A stretch of DNA of 64,000 nt. Source: Progne subis subis. Its lineage: Eukaryota; Chordata; Aves; Passeriformes; Hirundinidae. The DNA is taken from positions 1 through 64,000 of the forward strand of contig JAKJHU010000461.1 in assembly GCA_022316685.1 (NCBI GenBank), in the 5' to 3' direction. Both the position numbers and the translations under genes were made by a program. The notes below the pieces were generated by a model, which had not been told where the DNA came from, made no database searches, and saw only the letters and a list, made by a program, of their open reading frames with translations. Below are positions 43,761-54,660 of the stretch, one piece after another. Position 1 is the first letter of the stretch. Each line of letters starts with the position of its first letter.

Positions 43761-46700
43761 AGGGGCCCTGCCTCTAGCCAGGTAGAGGCTAGGGAAAACC
43801 GTGTTTTTTGGACTGTGTGGATTCGTTGGCCTGGCACATCAGAACCACAAAAATATGAGGCCTTAGTTGACACTGGTGCGCAGTGCACATTACTCCCATC
43901 AAGGCATGTGGGGGAAGAATCTGTTTCCATTGCTGGGGTGACAGGGGGTTCACAAGATTTTACTTTGGTGGAAGCTGATGTGAGCCTGACTGGAAAGGAG
44001 TGGAAGAGACACCCTATTGTGACTGGCCCAGAGGCTCCATGCATTTTGGGCATAGACTTCCTCCGGAATGGGTATTTCAAAGACCCGAAGGGATTTAGGT
44101 GGGCATTTGGGATAGCAGCTGTAGAGACAGGGGATGTTAAGCAGTTGAATACCTTGCCTGGACTATCAGAGAACCCATCTGCTGTAGGTCTTCTGAAGGT
44201 GGAAGAGCAACAAGTGCCAATTGCCACTTCAACAGTGCATCGCCGACAGTACAGAACAGCTCGAGATGTCGTGATCCCCATCCACAAGATGATCCGTGAG
44301 CTGGAGAGCCAAGGGGTGGTCAGCAAAACCCACTCACCCTTCAACAGCCCCATCTGGCCTGTGCGCAAGTCTGACGGAGAATGGAGATTGACTGTGGACT
44401 ACCGTGCCTTGAACGAAGTGACTCCACCATTGAGCGCTGCTGTGCCGGACATGCTGGAACTCCAGTACGAGCTGGAGTCCAAGGCAGCAAAATGGTACGC
44501 CACAATTGACATTGCTAACGCATTTTTCTCCATTCCTCTGGCTGCAGAATGCAGGCCTCAGTTTGCTTTCACCTGGAGGGGCCGTGCAGTACACCTGGAA
44601 CCGACTGCCCCAGAGGTGGAAACACAGCCCCACCATCTGCCATGGACTGATCCAGGCTGCACTGGAAAAGGGTGAGGCTCCAGAACATCTACAGTATATT
44701 GATGACATCATTGTGTGGGGGAACACGGCAATGGAAGTGTTTGAGAAAGGAGAGAAGATCATCCAAATTCTCCTGAAGGCTGGCTTTGCTATCAAGAAGA
44801 GCCAAGTTAAGGGACCTGCTCAAGAGATCCAGTTTCTAGGAATAAAGTGGCAAGATGGACGGCGGCAGATTCCCACTGAAGTCATAAACAAGACCACAGC
44901 AATGTGTCCACCAACCAACAAAAAGGAAACACAAGCTTCCCTAGGCACCACAGGTTTCTGGAGAATGCACATTCCTGAGTACAGCCAGATTGTGAGCCCT
45001 CTCTACCTGGTCACCCGCAAGAAGAACAATTTCCACTGGGGCCCTGAACAGCAACAAGCCTTTGCCCAGATCAAGCAGGAGATCGCTCATGCAGTAGCCC
45101 TTGGCCCAGTCAGGACGGGACCAGATGTGAAGAATGTGCTCTACTCAGCAGCCGGGAACAATGGCCTGTCCTGGAGCCTTTGGCAGAAGGTGCCTGGGGA
45201 GACTCGGGGCCGACCACTGGGATTCTGGAGCCGAAGCTACAGAGGGTCCGAAGCCAACTACACTCCAACAGAGAAGGAAATCTTGGCCGCCTATGAAGGA
45301 GTTCAAGCCGCCTCAGAAGTAGTAGGCACTGAAACACAACTCCTGCTGGCACCTCGACTACCAGTGCTGGGGTGGATGTTCAAAGCAGAAGTTCCCTCTA
45401 CCCACCATGCCACCAATGCCACATGGAGCAAATGGATCGCCCTCATCACTCAGCACACCCGCATTGGAAACCCAAATCGCCCTGGGATTTTGGAAATAAT
45501 TACAAACTGGCCGGAAGGTGAAAACTTTGGTCTCACAGATGAAGAGGAGCAGGAACAAGTGACACGTGCAGAAGAAGCTCCTCCATACAACCAAGTGCCA
45601 GCAGAAGAAACACGCTATGCTCTTTTCACTGATGGATCCTGCCGCATCGTAGGGATGAACCGGATGTGGAAAGCAGCCGTATGGAGCCCCACACGACAGG
45701 TTGCACATGCCACTGAAGGAGAAGGTGGGTCAAGCCAACTTGCTGAACTCAAAGCTGTTCAACTGGCCCTGGACATTGCTGAAAGAGAGAAGTGGCCAAA
45801 GCTCTACCTCTACACTGATTCGTGGATGGTGGCCAATGCTCTGTGGGGATGGCTGGAGAAGAGGAAAAAGGCCAATTGGCAGCGTAGGGGAAAGCCAATC
45901 TGGGCTGCAGATGAGTGGAAGGACATTGCCACTCGGGTAGAGAAGCTGCCTGTGAAAGTCCGTCATGTAGATGCCCATGTCCCCAAGAGTCGGGCTAATG
46001 AGGAGCACCGAAACAACGAGCAGGTAGATCAAGCTGCAAAGATAGAGGTGTCAAAGATAGACCTAGGTTGGCAACACAAGGGAGAGTTGTTCCTAGCTCG
46101 ATGGGCCCATGATGCCTCAGGCCATCAGGGCAGAGATGCAACCTATAAGTGGGCACGAGACCGAGGGGTGGATCTAACCATGGACAGTATTTCTCAGGTT
46201 ATCCATGACTGTGAGACGTGTGCTACCATCAAACAGGCCAAGCGGGTGAAGCCCCTATGGTATGGCGGGCGATGGTCCAAATATAAGTACGGGGAAGCCT
46301 GGCAGATTGACTACATCACCCTTCCCCAAACCCGCCAAGGCAAGCGCTACGTGCTGACCATGGTGGAAGCCACCACTGGATGGTTGGAGACCTACCCTGT
46401 GCCTCACGCTACTGCCCGGAACACCATCCTGGGCCTTGAAAAGCAAATCCTGTGGAGACATGGTACCCCTGAGAGGATTGAGTCTGACAACGGGACTCAT
46501 TTCAAGAACAGCCTTATAAACACCTGGGCTAGAGAACATGGCATTGAGTGGGTGTACCATATTCCTTATCATGCGCCAGCAGCCGGGAAAGTTGAACAAT
46601 GCCATGGCCTGCTTAAAACCACTTTGAAGGCACTGGGTGGGGGGATTTTCAAGAACTGGGAGATTAATTTAGCAAAGGCCACCTGGTTAGTGAACACTCG

Positions 46701-46944
46701 AGGTTCCACCAGCCGAGCAGGCCCTGCCCAATCTGAGCCCCTACACAGAGTAGATGGAGAGAAAGTCCCAGTAGTACATGTAAGAGGTTTGTTAGGGAAG
46801 ACCGTTTGGATCAATTCTGCTTCAAGTACAGAGGATCCCGTCCGTGGGATTGTCTTTGCTCAGGGACCAGGCTGCACATGGTGGGTAATGCAGAAAGATG
46901 GAACCACACGATGTGTACCCCAGGGAGATCTGATTGTTGGGTGA
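43761..46944 (+). pseudogene. pol: ERV-L pol: protease, RT, RNase H, integrase, with one frameshift
   Basis: The frame continues directly after the gag UAG. Protease active site DTGA lies in VDTGAQCTLLPSRH (about 43866). The first RT part runs in this frame to about 44580, where a one-base insertion shifts it; the remainder is open in the next frame to 46944. There follow YIDD (44695-44706), RNase H (FTDGSCR, ELKAVQ, YTDSW), the integrase HHCC finger (HDASGHQ...CETCAT) and DDE residues in QIDYITLP, ESDNGTHF and KVEQCHG. Apart from the frameshift the catalytic motifs are kept. No env follows. Confidence 0.88.
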
Positions 46945-47489
46945 GAACCGTGTGTAATTATCGCTGTGTGCTGAACGGTACTGCCACTGTATGTAGCTGT
47001 ATATTGCATGTTGTTTTTATATAGATGTATGTGTGTGTAGAGCTAGAGTATATGTCACCGAGACACACAAAGCAATCACGTGTAGACAAGGTTATCTTTG
47101 CAATGCAGAGGTCCTTCAGATTCCAGCTCACTGCTCCGAGAGCGGAGAGAGGCGGAAGAGGAAGGGAGCCTCTTTGTTTATTCTTTACTTTTTATACATT
47201 TGTGGGTCTAGTTGAAGATTGGCCTTTTGGGGTTTCCACCCCTCAGCCTCAGTGGCCAGACCAACTGTCAGTTACAGTTGTTTTTCAGGTTAGAAATATG
47301 CAAACAAAGGACAAAGAATGAAAAACAAAGGATTTGTTTCTGTTACATCTTGTGGGAAAGGTAGAAAAGTGCTCTAATATTGTACAGGAGCTAAAAGATC
47401 TGACTCCATTATGAAATTCAAAAGGCTAATTAAAAAATTCAGAAAAACCAGGGTAACAAGTATATATTAGATTTAGTAAATTGATATAT
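46945..47489 (+). other. ERV-L non-coding region between pol and the 3' LTR
   Basis: About 545 bp without a significant frame. It contains short T- and A-rich stretches and no env-like hydrophobic segment or CXXC motif. Confidence 0.6.
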
Positions 47490-47506
47490 GGAGATAAGGG
47501 GAGGAA
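47490..47506 (+). other. ERV-L polypurine tract
   Basis: GGAGATAAGGGGAGGAA directly abuts the 3' LTR; only one pyrimidine interrupts it. Plus-strand DNA primer site. Confidence 0.8.
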
Positions 47507-48172
47507 TGTCCTAGGGTAACTTTATGATGCTTGTATCCCCAATCGTCTGTTCTGTTTGTGCTGTATATTGAGTCCTGTGCCTTTCAGACTGGTTCTAAGA
47601 GCAAGGAGAAGCGCAGAGTTTGTTTTGAGAAAACTGCCTGACTCCTCCACATTCTTCTGCGGACGGTGTGTTTGGCGGAGGCTTGGAGAGACTGCAGGAC
47701 AGAGATTTGGGTTTTTTTTTGCTTTTAGTTAGTTTCAGCTAGTTAGGGCAGAGAAGTTCCCTGGACTGTTTTTTTCCTTTTTCTTGGAACTGTTTAAACC
47801 TGCTCTAGACTGAAAACCCAGGGGAGCACTGGGGGCTGCACCTGCGGCCCACCGGGGCCTGGAGCTCGGCATTTTCCAGCAGCGCCGGAGGGACTGGGAC
47901 TGATGAGAGACTGAGAGAGAGCCGAGCTCCACCCACGGCAAGGACTTTCTCAATTTGCCATCTCACTTCAGAAGGAGAGGTTTTATTGTTTCATATTATT
48001 CATTCTTTATACTTGTATGCACTTTATTTGTTTAGTAAAATAGTTTTTTCCACTTTTCTCCAAAGAGGTGTTTTTTTTTTCGGACTGGTTGTAGGGAAGG
48101 GCCACTTGGGTTTGCTTCCCAGAGGGATCCTATACAGGGGTTTTCCCCCAAATCTGCCTCCAAACCAGGACA
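47507..48172 (+). mobile_element. ERV-L 3' LTR
   Basis: 666 bp. Several bases that differ from the 5' LTR (for example ATCGTCTGTTC, TTTCAGACTGG) agree better with the LTR at 58125-58791. Confidence 0.9.
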
Positions 48173-48960
48173 CCTTCACCTAGTGTTTTGGCTGCAAAGA
48201 AAGGCAGGACAGAAGAGATCCCATGGAGCTCCTGTAGGAGATCCTCAGGCTCCCTGGGGCTGGCAAAGGAGCAGCACAAGGCACAGCCCTGGGGCACAGC
48301 CCTGGACCAGGCCCCTTCCCTCTCTGCTCTTCTCCGTGGCTGCACAGAGCACACAGATGGACACCCTGGCACTGCACACGGGAAGAGCAGTGACAGCTAA
48401 ATGCTCCTTCCTCCCACTGACAGCCATCCTGGGGATCACTCAGGGCTCCAGAAGGGAGTAGGGCAAGGTTTCTGGAACCCTTCAGCCTTGAGATCATGTT
48501 AAGGGAAGTGGCACATGGATGAGATCGTCCTGGACTGACACTTATGATTCTCTCATAAAAGGTGTGTTGCAGACTTGCCTTCAGCCTCTGGTACTGATTT
48601 CAAACCACCATTCACCATCATTTCCAGATAATCCATGTCACGTTCCCAATCTAGAAGAGAGCACAGATGAGAACCATTTCCATGTGTGCTGGGATCCCCC
48701 TCTGCCTTAGGGAACTGGGCACTGCCAGGGGGTCGGGGAAGGCCGTGGGAGGCCGATGTCCATGGACAGGGCCAAAGCTGCCCAGGGGCCTGGGGAGCTC
48801 TGGGCTGGCTCTGCTCACTCTGCACACTCTTTGCAGGCCCTGTGCACCATCCCTGCAGGGGTGGCTGGAGCAGCCCAGTGCCCCTGGGGCTCTCTCATTT
48901 CCACGGAAGAAACCCTCCCTAAAGCACCAAGAAAATCTCCAGCAGGCTGAGCCAAAACAT
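48173..48960. repeat. Tandem duplication X, copy 1
   Basis: About 780 bp highly similar, same orientation, to 50427-51180. Similarity begins within eight bases of the LTR end (CTTCACC...CTGCAAAGAAAGGCAGGACAG). It contains a minus-strand exon-like piece (48650-48553) reading DWERDMDYLE after a TTCTAG acceptor, ending in a stop after 32 codons. Confidence 0.8.
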
Positions 48961-49341
48961 TCCCTCATTTCACCTGTCCCCCTGGTGGGACAGCTCCGGC
49001 AGCCCGAGGGGACGGAGTCAGGCCCTGTCAGGACCCAGCGCAGCCCCTGCCCAGCCGGGAGCCAGGGCTGGCTCTGGCCCTGGGCTGGCGGCAGGGCTCC
49101 CGCTCGGGGCTGCTCCTGTGCCTTGGGCCTCTGGGCGCTCAGGGCCAGCTCCGGGAGCAGCTGCAGCGGGAGGCACCTCGGGCACCAGTCCCGTTTCCAA
49201 GGGGCCATCAGCGAGCTCCGCAGGCCTCGAAGCCGAGGTGCCTCCAGCTTTGGCTGCTGCGGGGCCCTGCAAGGCTGGGAACTGGGGGAAGAGCTGCTGC
49301 CACACAGCCCCAGAGAGGGCTGAGCCTGGCACAGCAATTAC
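48961..49341 (-). other. GC-rich segment, possible 3' exon of the candidate gene
   Basis: On the minus strand, CTGGGGCTGTGTGGCAG could be an acceptor following exon beta. The frame set by that exon ends at a stop within about 30 codons, while another frame (49332-49018) is Ala/Pro-rich and open for 104 codons. Undecided. Confidence 0.25.
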
Positions 49342-50005
49342 CTGCTCTGGCTTTGTCTGCGTCTGTGACTGTGTTTGTGTCTGCCATCTCCTTCCTTTCT
49401 GCAGCAGAGGCTGCCACTAAGCTGCTGCTTCCTCCGGGAAGTTCCTCCTTCTGCACAGACTTTGGGTCCAACTCTTTGAGAAAGGAAGAGGCACAGCTGG
49501 ATTAGATGGAAACATTCAACATGGGGGAGTGGGCATCCACAGGAGCCAATGCTTGTTGGAGACATTGAAAAGCATCAGGAAAAGGCAGAAACTCTGGGGG
49601 CTGGGCCAGAGCCCTCCCTCGTCCAAAGAGGTGCCCCACTTGGGCTGCTGGGACACAGGGGAAGGGCAGGGGCTCTCAGGGTGTGCATGGCCCATGGGGC
49701 AGTTTGGGCTCCCTGTCAGCTGATGCCAAATGCATTCCTGCAGAGCCTGGGGAGAAGCTGCAGCCAGGCCAGGCTGGGAAACAGCCCTGCAGGGTGGGAA
49801 AGCAGCACGGGGCAGCCAGGCTGCCATGGATCCCTTCCCGCTGTGCCGGGCCCGGCGTGTCCAGATGTGCAGAGAAAGGCCCCGGCTGCTGAGCCTCAGG
49901 AGAAGGCTCAGGGACATGCACCCACCTTGTTGTCTCTGAAGTATTTCCTTCAACGTTTGCTGCATGGGTTCGGATGGCTCCTGGGGTTTCTTGAGACCTG
50001 TAGCT
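49342..50005 (-). CDS. Two candidate exons (alpha, beta) of an unrecognised gene
   Basis: Exon alpha is 50005-49926 (80 bp): acceptor AAATACAG, donor GTGGGT, reading KKPQEPSEPMQQTLKEILQ. Exon beta is 49473-49342 (132 bp): acceptor TTTCTCAAAG, donor GTAATT, reading ELDPKSVQKEELPGG and later AAERKEMADTNTV. They join in phase (1 base plus 2 bases) into a hydrophilic, helix-prone, low-repeat stretch of about 70 residues, unlike the composition frames elsewhere in the window. No start or end is fixed. I know no family match. An alternative is chance frames in single-copy DNA. Confidence 0.35.
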
Positions 50006-50426
50006 CTGTATTTTCCTGTCGGAGGACCTTAGAGCAAAGAGTTTCCATTTGCCAGGAATGGATCCCACAAAGCCAGTGCTCAGCCTGTGGGGTCAGCAGG
50101 GCCACACTACTCACCCCTGTGATGGGAGCTGGGCTTGTGTGCAGCAACCAGCAAAGGAGCTGGAGACACATCTGTAACTCAACATTCAGAGAAGCTTCTG
50201 TCACCTCTGCTGATGTGCACGGGCAGCACTGAGGCGCAGGAGTGGTGAGGGGATCGTGCAGGGTGAGGGCACACACGGGCATGGCTCTGTCCTGGCACCT
50301 GCAGCGATGGCCCCTGGCCGTGCTGTGGGCTCTGAGCTGGCAGCTCACTCAGGGAAAAGGCCTTGACCCACCCTCAACATCTCCCAGAGGCTCTGTCTTG
50401 GACGTGGGTTGGTAATCCAGATCACC
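50006..50426. other. Single-copy spacer between candidate exons
   Basis: On the minus strand, GGGGTGAGT (about 50120) and GACCCCACAG (about 50090) look like a donor and an acceptor, but no continuous gene model could be completed. Confidence 0.25.
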
Positions 50427-51180
50427 TTCACCAAGAGGCTTGACTGCAAAGAAAGGCAGGACAGAAGAGATCCCATGGAGCTCCCATAGGAGATCCTCAG
50501 GCTCCCTGGGGCTGGCAAAGGAGCAGCACAAGGCACAGCCCCGGGGCACAGCCCTGGGCCAGGCCCCTTCCCTCTCTGCTCTTCTCCGTGGCTGCACAGA
50601 GCACACAGAAGGACACCCTGGCACTGCACACGGGAAGAGCAGTGACAGCTAAATGCTCCTTCCTCCCACTGACAGCCATCCTGGGGATCACTCAGGGCTC
50701 CAGAAGGGAGTAGGGCAAGGTTTCTGGAACCCTTCAGCCATGAGATCATGTTCAGGGAAATGGCACGTGGGTGAGCTCTTGCCACACTGACAGGGATTAT
50801 TGTGACAGGAAAGGCACACTGAGAACTTGCCTTCAGCATCCTCCAAGGATTTAAAGTGCTTATGAGCCAGGGCTTCCAGATAATCCATGTTCTGATTCCA
50901 GTCTAGAAGGGAGCACAGATGAAAACCATTTCCATGTGTGCTGGGATCCCCCTCTGCCTTAGGGAACTGGGCACTGCCAGGGGGTCGGGGAAGGCCGTGG
51001 GAGGCCGATGTCCATGGACAGGGCCAAAGCTGCCCAGGGGCTTGGGGAGCTCTGGGCTGGCTCTGCTCACTCTGCACACTCTTTGCAGGCCCTGTGCACC
51101 ATCCCTGCAGGGGTGGCTGGAGCAGCCCAGTGCCCCTGGGGCTCTCTCATTCCCAAGGAGGAAACCCTCCCTAAAGCCCG
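50427..51180. repeat. Tandem duplication X, copy 2
   Basis: Direct repeat of 48173-48960. The copies diverge most in the exon-like part (50780-50900 versus 48530-48650), where the predicted peptides differ strongly after DYLE. Confidence 0.8.
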
Positions 51181-51354
51181 GGGCAAAACCATCCCCAAGG
51201 CTTCTTGGGGAGAAGGGAGCGCTGTCCTGGGAAAGGGGATCCAGGCCGCCGGCTCACCTGCTCCCTGCGCTCGCCATGGAGCAGCCTGGGCAGTCCTGGC
51301 AGGCAGGGCCACAGCCAGGAGGAGCAGGAGGAGCAGGCGCAGAGCAAGGGCCAT
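50688..51354 (-). CDS. Candidate secreted small protein, two exons, 103 aa, unrecognised
   Basis: Exon 1 is 51354-51258: ATG, then a classic signal peptide MALALRLLLLLLLAVALPA with a likely cleavage near TAQAA, and a CAG|GTGAGC donor. Exon 2 is 50902-50688: acceptor CCCTTCTAG, in phase, reading DWNQNMDYLEALAHKHF, followed by a Cys-rich tail (CLSCHNNPCQCG, then TCHF) and a stop. Intron 355 bp. If real it is exported. Its exon 2 belongs to tandem repeat X; copy 1 has a shorter version without a signal exon. An AGGTCA half-site array lies 175 bp upstream. No family is recognised, and more exons could exist. Confidence 0.4.
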
Positions 51355-51528
51355 GGTGCCTCGCCCTGTGTCAGTCCTGCTGCTCTTGCTGCAACCACTG
51401 TCTGCACAACGCTTCCAAATGTCAGCACCGCTGCTGCCGCCGCCGATGCTGCCGCTGCAGTTGTGGTCAAGGACCAACTGCTGGGTCGTTGTGGTGCTGT
51501 GCAACCACGGGGCTCTGGGACCTCTGTG

Positions 51529-52172
51529 ACCTCAGAGCCTGCTGTGACCTCAGAGCCCTGCTGTGACCTCAGAGCCCTGCTGTGACCTCAGAGCCCTGCT
51601 GTGACCTCAGAGCACTACTGTGACCTCAGAGCCTGCTGTGACCTCAGAGCCCTGCTGTGACCTCAGAGCCTGCTGTGATCTCAGGGCACTGCTGTGACCT
51701 CAGAGCCTGCTGTGACCTCAGATCCTGCTGTGACCTCAGAGCCTGCTGTGATCTCAGGGCACTGCTGTGACCTCAGAGCCTGCTGTGACCTCAGAGCACT
51801 GCTGTGACCTCAGAGCCTGCTGTGACCTCAGAGCCCTGCTGTGACCTCAGAGCACTGCTGTGACCTCAGAGCCTGCTGTGACCTCAGAGCCTGCTGTGAT
51901 CTCAGGGCACTGCTGTGACCTCAGAGCCCTGCTGTGACCTCAGAGCCCTGCTGTGACCTCAGAGCCTGCTGTGACCTCAGAGCCCTGCTGTGACCTCAGA
52001 GCCCTGCTGTGACCTCAGAGCACTGCTGTGACCTCAGGGCACTGCTGTGACCTCAGAGCACTGCTGTGACCTCAGAGCCCTGCTCTGACCTCAGAGCCCT
52101 GCTGTGACCTCAGAGCACTGCTGTGACCTCAGAGCCCTGCTGTGACCTCAGAGCACTGCTCTGACCTCATGG
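51529..52172. repeat. 18-20-bp minisatellite of TGTGACCTCAGAGC units
   Basis: About 34 units with two alternating spacers (CCTGC and CACTGC). Each carries TGACCT, i.e. AGGTCA on the minus strand, within TGAGGTCACAGCAG. Sharp left edge at about 51529. Confidence 0.95.
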
Positions 52173-54264
52173 CCTTAGCTGTATCCCCAGAGTGTACCCC
52201 CATCTGTACTAATGGACTGCCTTGATTGTAAATGTTTGTCTTCATGAAATGGCCATGGCTGAACAAAACCTTTGTTTTGCCTGCTGACGTTGCTGCTCAG
52301 GCTGTGCCCCTGGAGATGCTCTTGATGGCTTGCTCTTTTTGGGGCCCTGCCACTGGAGGAGGTGCAGGCCCAGGTGATCCCAGGGAAGGAAATGTGCCCT
52401 CAGCCCAGGGACGCTCAGCATGGGCTCCCCCAGCCCCTCGGGGCCCCGCCGCTGGTCACAGCAGCCCCTGCCTGGCTCCTGCCTGCCCACACCATGCTGG
52501 CCCTGCACACAGCTTGCTCTGCAAAGGGCTCCCAGAGCAGCTGCGACCATTGGGTCACTCCTGTCTCTATACTGACAGCTTTATACACAACAGCTTGCTG
52601 TCCTGTGGGCCTCGTAATGGAAAGAAAACACTCTGCTCCACTGCTGTTTGCTTTCTTTTCCTGGTCCTTGGCTGCAGGGACAGTGGAGGGGGGGTCTGCA
52701 GCCCCCAGGGCTGTTGCTCCCTGGCTATTGCCTGAGGCATTCCTCTCAGCTGGGCTGAGAGAGCCCTGCAGGGCTGGTGCCCAGCCTGCAGCAAGCAGCG
52801 CTGCTCCTGCTGCTGAGACACCCGCTTTGGGCCTCTCTCCCTGGCACTCTGTGCTCTCCTGCTCTCCCTGGCCCAGCGTGAGGCTGGGCTGGCTCAGGGT
52901 ATGTGTCTGCTGAAGCCAAACTCCTCCTGCTCACCTTGCGGTGCCGAGAGAATTGAGAATCACTGCATGTGGCTGCTGCTTCCCAAGGAGGCTCCTGGTG
53001 CAGGCACTGCTGCAGCATCCCTCCTGGTCTTGTGTTTGGGGGGTGGGATCCCAGCCCAGGGCTCTGCTGTGACACTGGGGACCCCGGCTAACTCCAGGAT
53101 CTCTCCCAGGTCTCCTTCCTGAGCTTCATCCCAGGGCTCAGCCCCAAGGGCCAGATGGGTATCAGGAATTTCACAGCCTACCATTGGTGACTCATAGTCA
53201 GAAAAACTTTAGCTGTGTTTCAAAATACCAGAGGCTGTGTTGTTTCCTTCCCACTGCGGATTTTCCATCGCCCCAGCCTCAGCCCCCCGCAGCCTGCCTG
53301 GATGTCCTCCCGTGCCACTTCTGCAGTGCCCCTCGTCCAGGTCCCCCTGGTTCCGTGGGCAGCTCTTTAGGCCACTGAGGCCCCGTTCCTCCTTTTTTTG
53401 GGAGCACGACCGAGTGAGAGATGATTCGGGGCCTCAGCACCAAGACCTCCAGCAGCAGCGGTCGGTTCCGAGCGCACTTGGTGGCCGTGGGCAGTTGCCC
53501 ACGGCTCTGGCAGGGATGTGGAGGGGAGGCCACGCAGGGGAGCAGCCCCCACGGCCCAGCCCTGCCCAGCCTGCAGCCCGTGGGTGTGCAGCAGCAGGTC
53601 CTGGCATGACAGAGGCAGCGGCTGGGCAGCGCAGCACGCATTGCACACGTCTGCCACGGGGATATGTTTGCAATATTGCGTATACATGCACTCCAAAATA
53701 AAAAAAAAATGGCAAAGTGTGGCTTAATTTCAGAGGCATTGGGGAGGAATTATTACCACTGCTTTCCTGGCTCATTTTTGGAATATTTCATATATATATA
53801 ATACTTAATAAAAACAATTTCTCAGCCTGGAAAGGGAGTTTTTCAATCACAAGGGTTCTTGTTTCACTCCAGGAAAAGCGTAATTCAGTGTACCAGGCAG
53901 ATTTTCTCTTAACACATTGCTGATGTTCTCATGCTGCCACTCATTCGTAGAGATGGAATAATTTCTCACTGTTCATGTTTGCTTTTTGTTTGGAAACAGT
54001 AGGAGAAAAAATGTGCCCCCTGTGAAGCTTTGGTTAATGTGGGTCAGTTCTTCTTTCAGCTGCAGAAGCTGAGGGAGGAATTCACAGTGGTTTTCCCAGG
54101 CAGAATCTGATGCTGGTGCTTGTGCCCTTGGGGTCTGGAGAGGGCTCTTTCCTAGCACAACTCACCATGCTGAGCTGCTGGGCATATCTGATTTGTTTTA
54201 TGGTTTTTACTGACTAAGAGCAGCCAGGAATCGTCTAGCAGAGCCTAAAACAGATCTGTTGGTT
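52173..54264. other. Single-copy region, no firm gene
   Basis: GC-moderate DNA without internal duplication. Several 80-180-codon frames occur on both strands, but none has a recognised domain or convincing splice context. CTCCAAAATAAAAAAAAAATGG (53692-53712) is a poly(A) signal followed by an A run, which could be a transcript end or the tail of an old retrocopy; I recognise no gene upstream. Confidence 0.3.
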
Positions 54265-54279
54265 CCTCTGAGTCAGCTC

Positions 54280-54660
54280 CAACTGTGGTTGTTCAGCCTG
54301 GAGAAAAGGAGGCTCAGGGAGAACCTTCTGGCTCTCCACAACTCCCTGACAGGAGGGTGGAGCCAAGTGGGGCTCTGATCCCCAAAAACAAGGGACAGGA
54401 CAAGAGGAAATGGCCTCAACTTGCAAATTAAATTTGGCCTCAGATTTGGAAATTAGGGAAAATTTCTCCATGGAAAAGGCTGCAAAGCATTGTAACAGGT
54501 TGCCCAGGGCAGTGGTGGAGTCAGCATGCCTGAAGTGTTCAAAAGACACGTTGATATGGCACTTGGTTTAGTGCTGAACAAGGTGGTGGTGGTGGATGAG
54601 GTTTGGATGATTGTAAAAGCCTTTCCCAGCCTTTAGGGTTCTATGATACCATGATTCTCA
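54280..54660 (+). mobile_element. CR1 LINE fragment, 3' part
   Basis: Clear avian CR1 wording: TTCAGCCTGGAGAAAAGGAG, ACAGGACAAGAGGAAATGGC, AACAGGTTGCCCAGGGCAG and GGTGGAGTC, ending in GGGTTCTATGATACCATGATTCT. 5' truncated and diverged (for instance an AAATTTGGCC segment), so it is old. Confidence 0.88.

Larger units (their letters stand above)
41079..48172 (+). mobile_element. ERV-L-like provirus with two LTRs, no env
   Basis: LTRs at 41079-41745 and 47507-48172 begin TGTCCT and end AGGACA, a perfect 6-bp inverted repeat. Between them: a candidate PBS, gag (41892-43760), pol (43761-46944) and a polypurine tract against the 3' LTR. There is no env, as is usual for ERV-L (class III). The LTRs show about eight clear substitutions in their first 200 bases, so the insertion is not recent. 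Flanks differ (CACCTG left, CCTTCA right): no target-site duplication. Confidence 0.9.

Noticed and set aside
47025..47321. 98-codon frame after ERV-L pol as env or accessory gene
   Set aside because: Too short, no signal peptide, CXXC or transmembrane pattern; the ERV-L class usually lacks env.
49018..49332. 104-codon Ala/Pro-rich frame as the next exon of the alpha/beta gene
   Set aside because: The reading phase does not match the exon beta donor with any visible acceptor.
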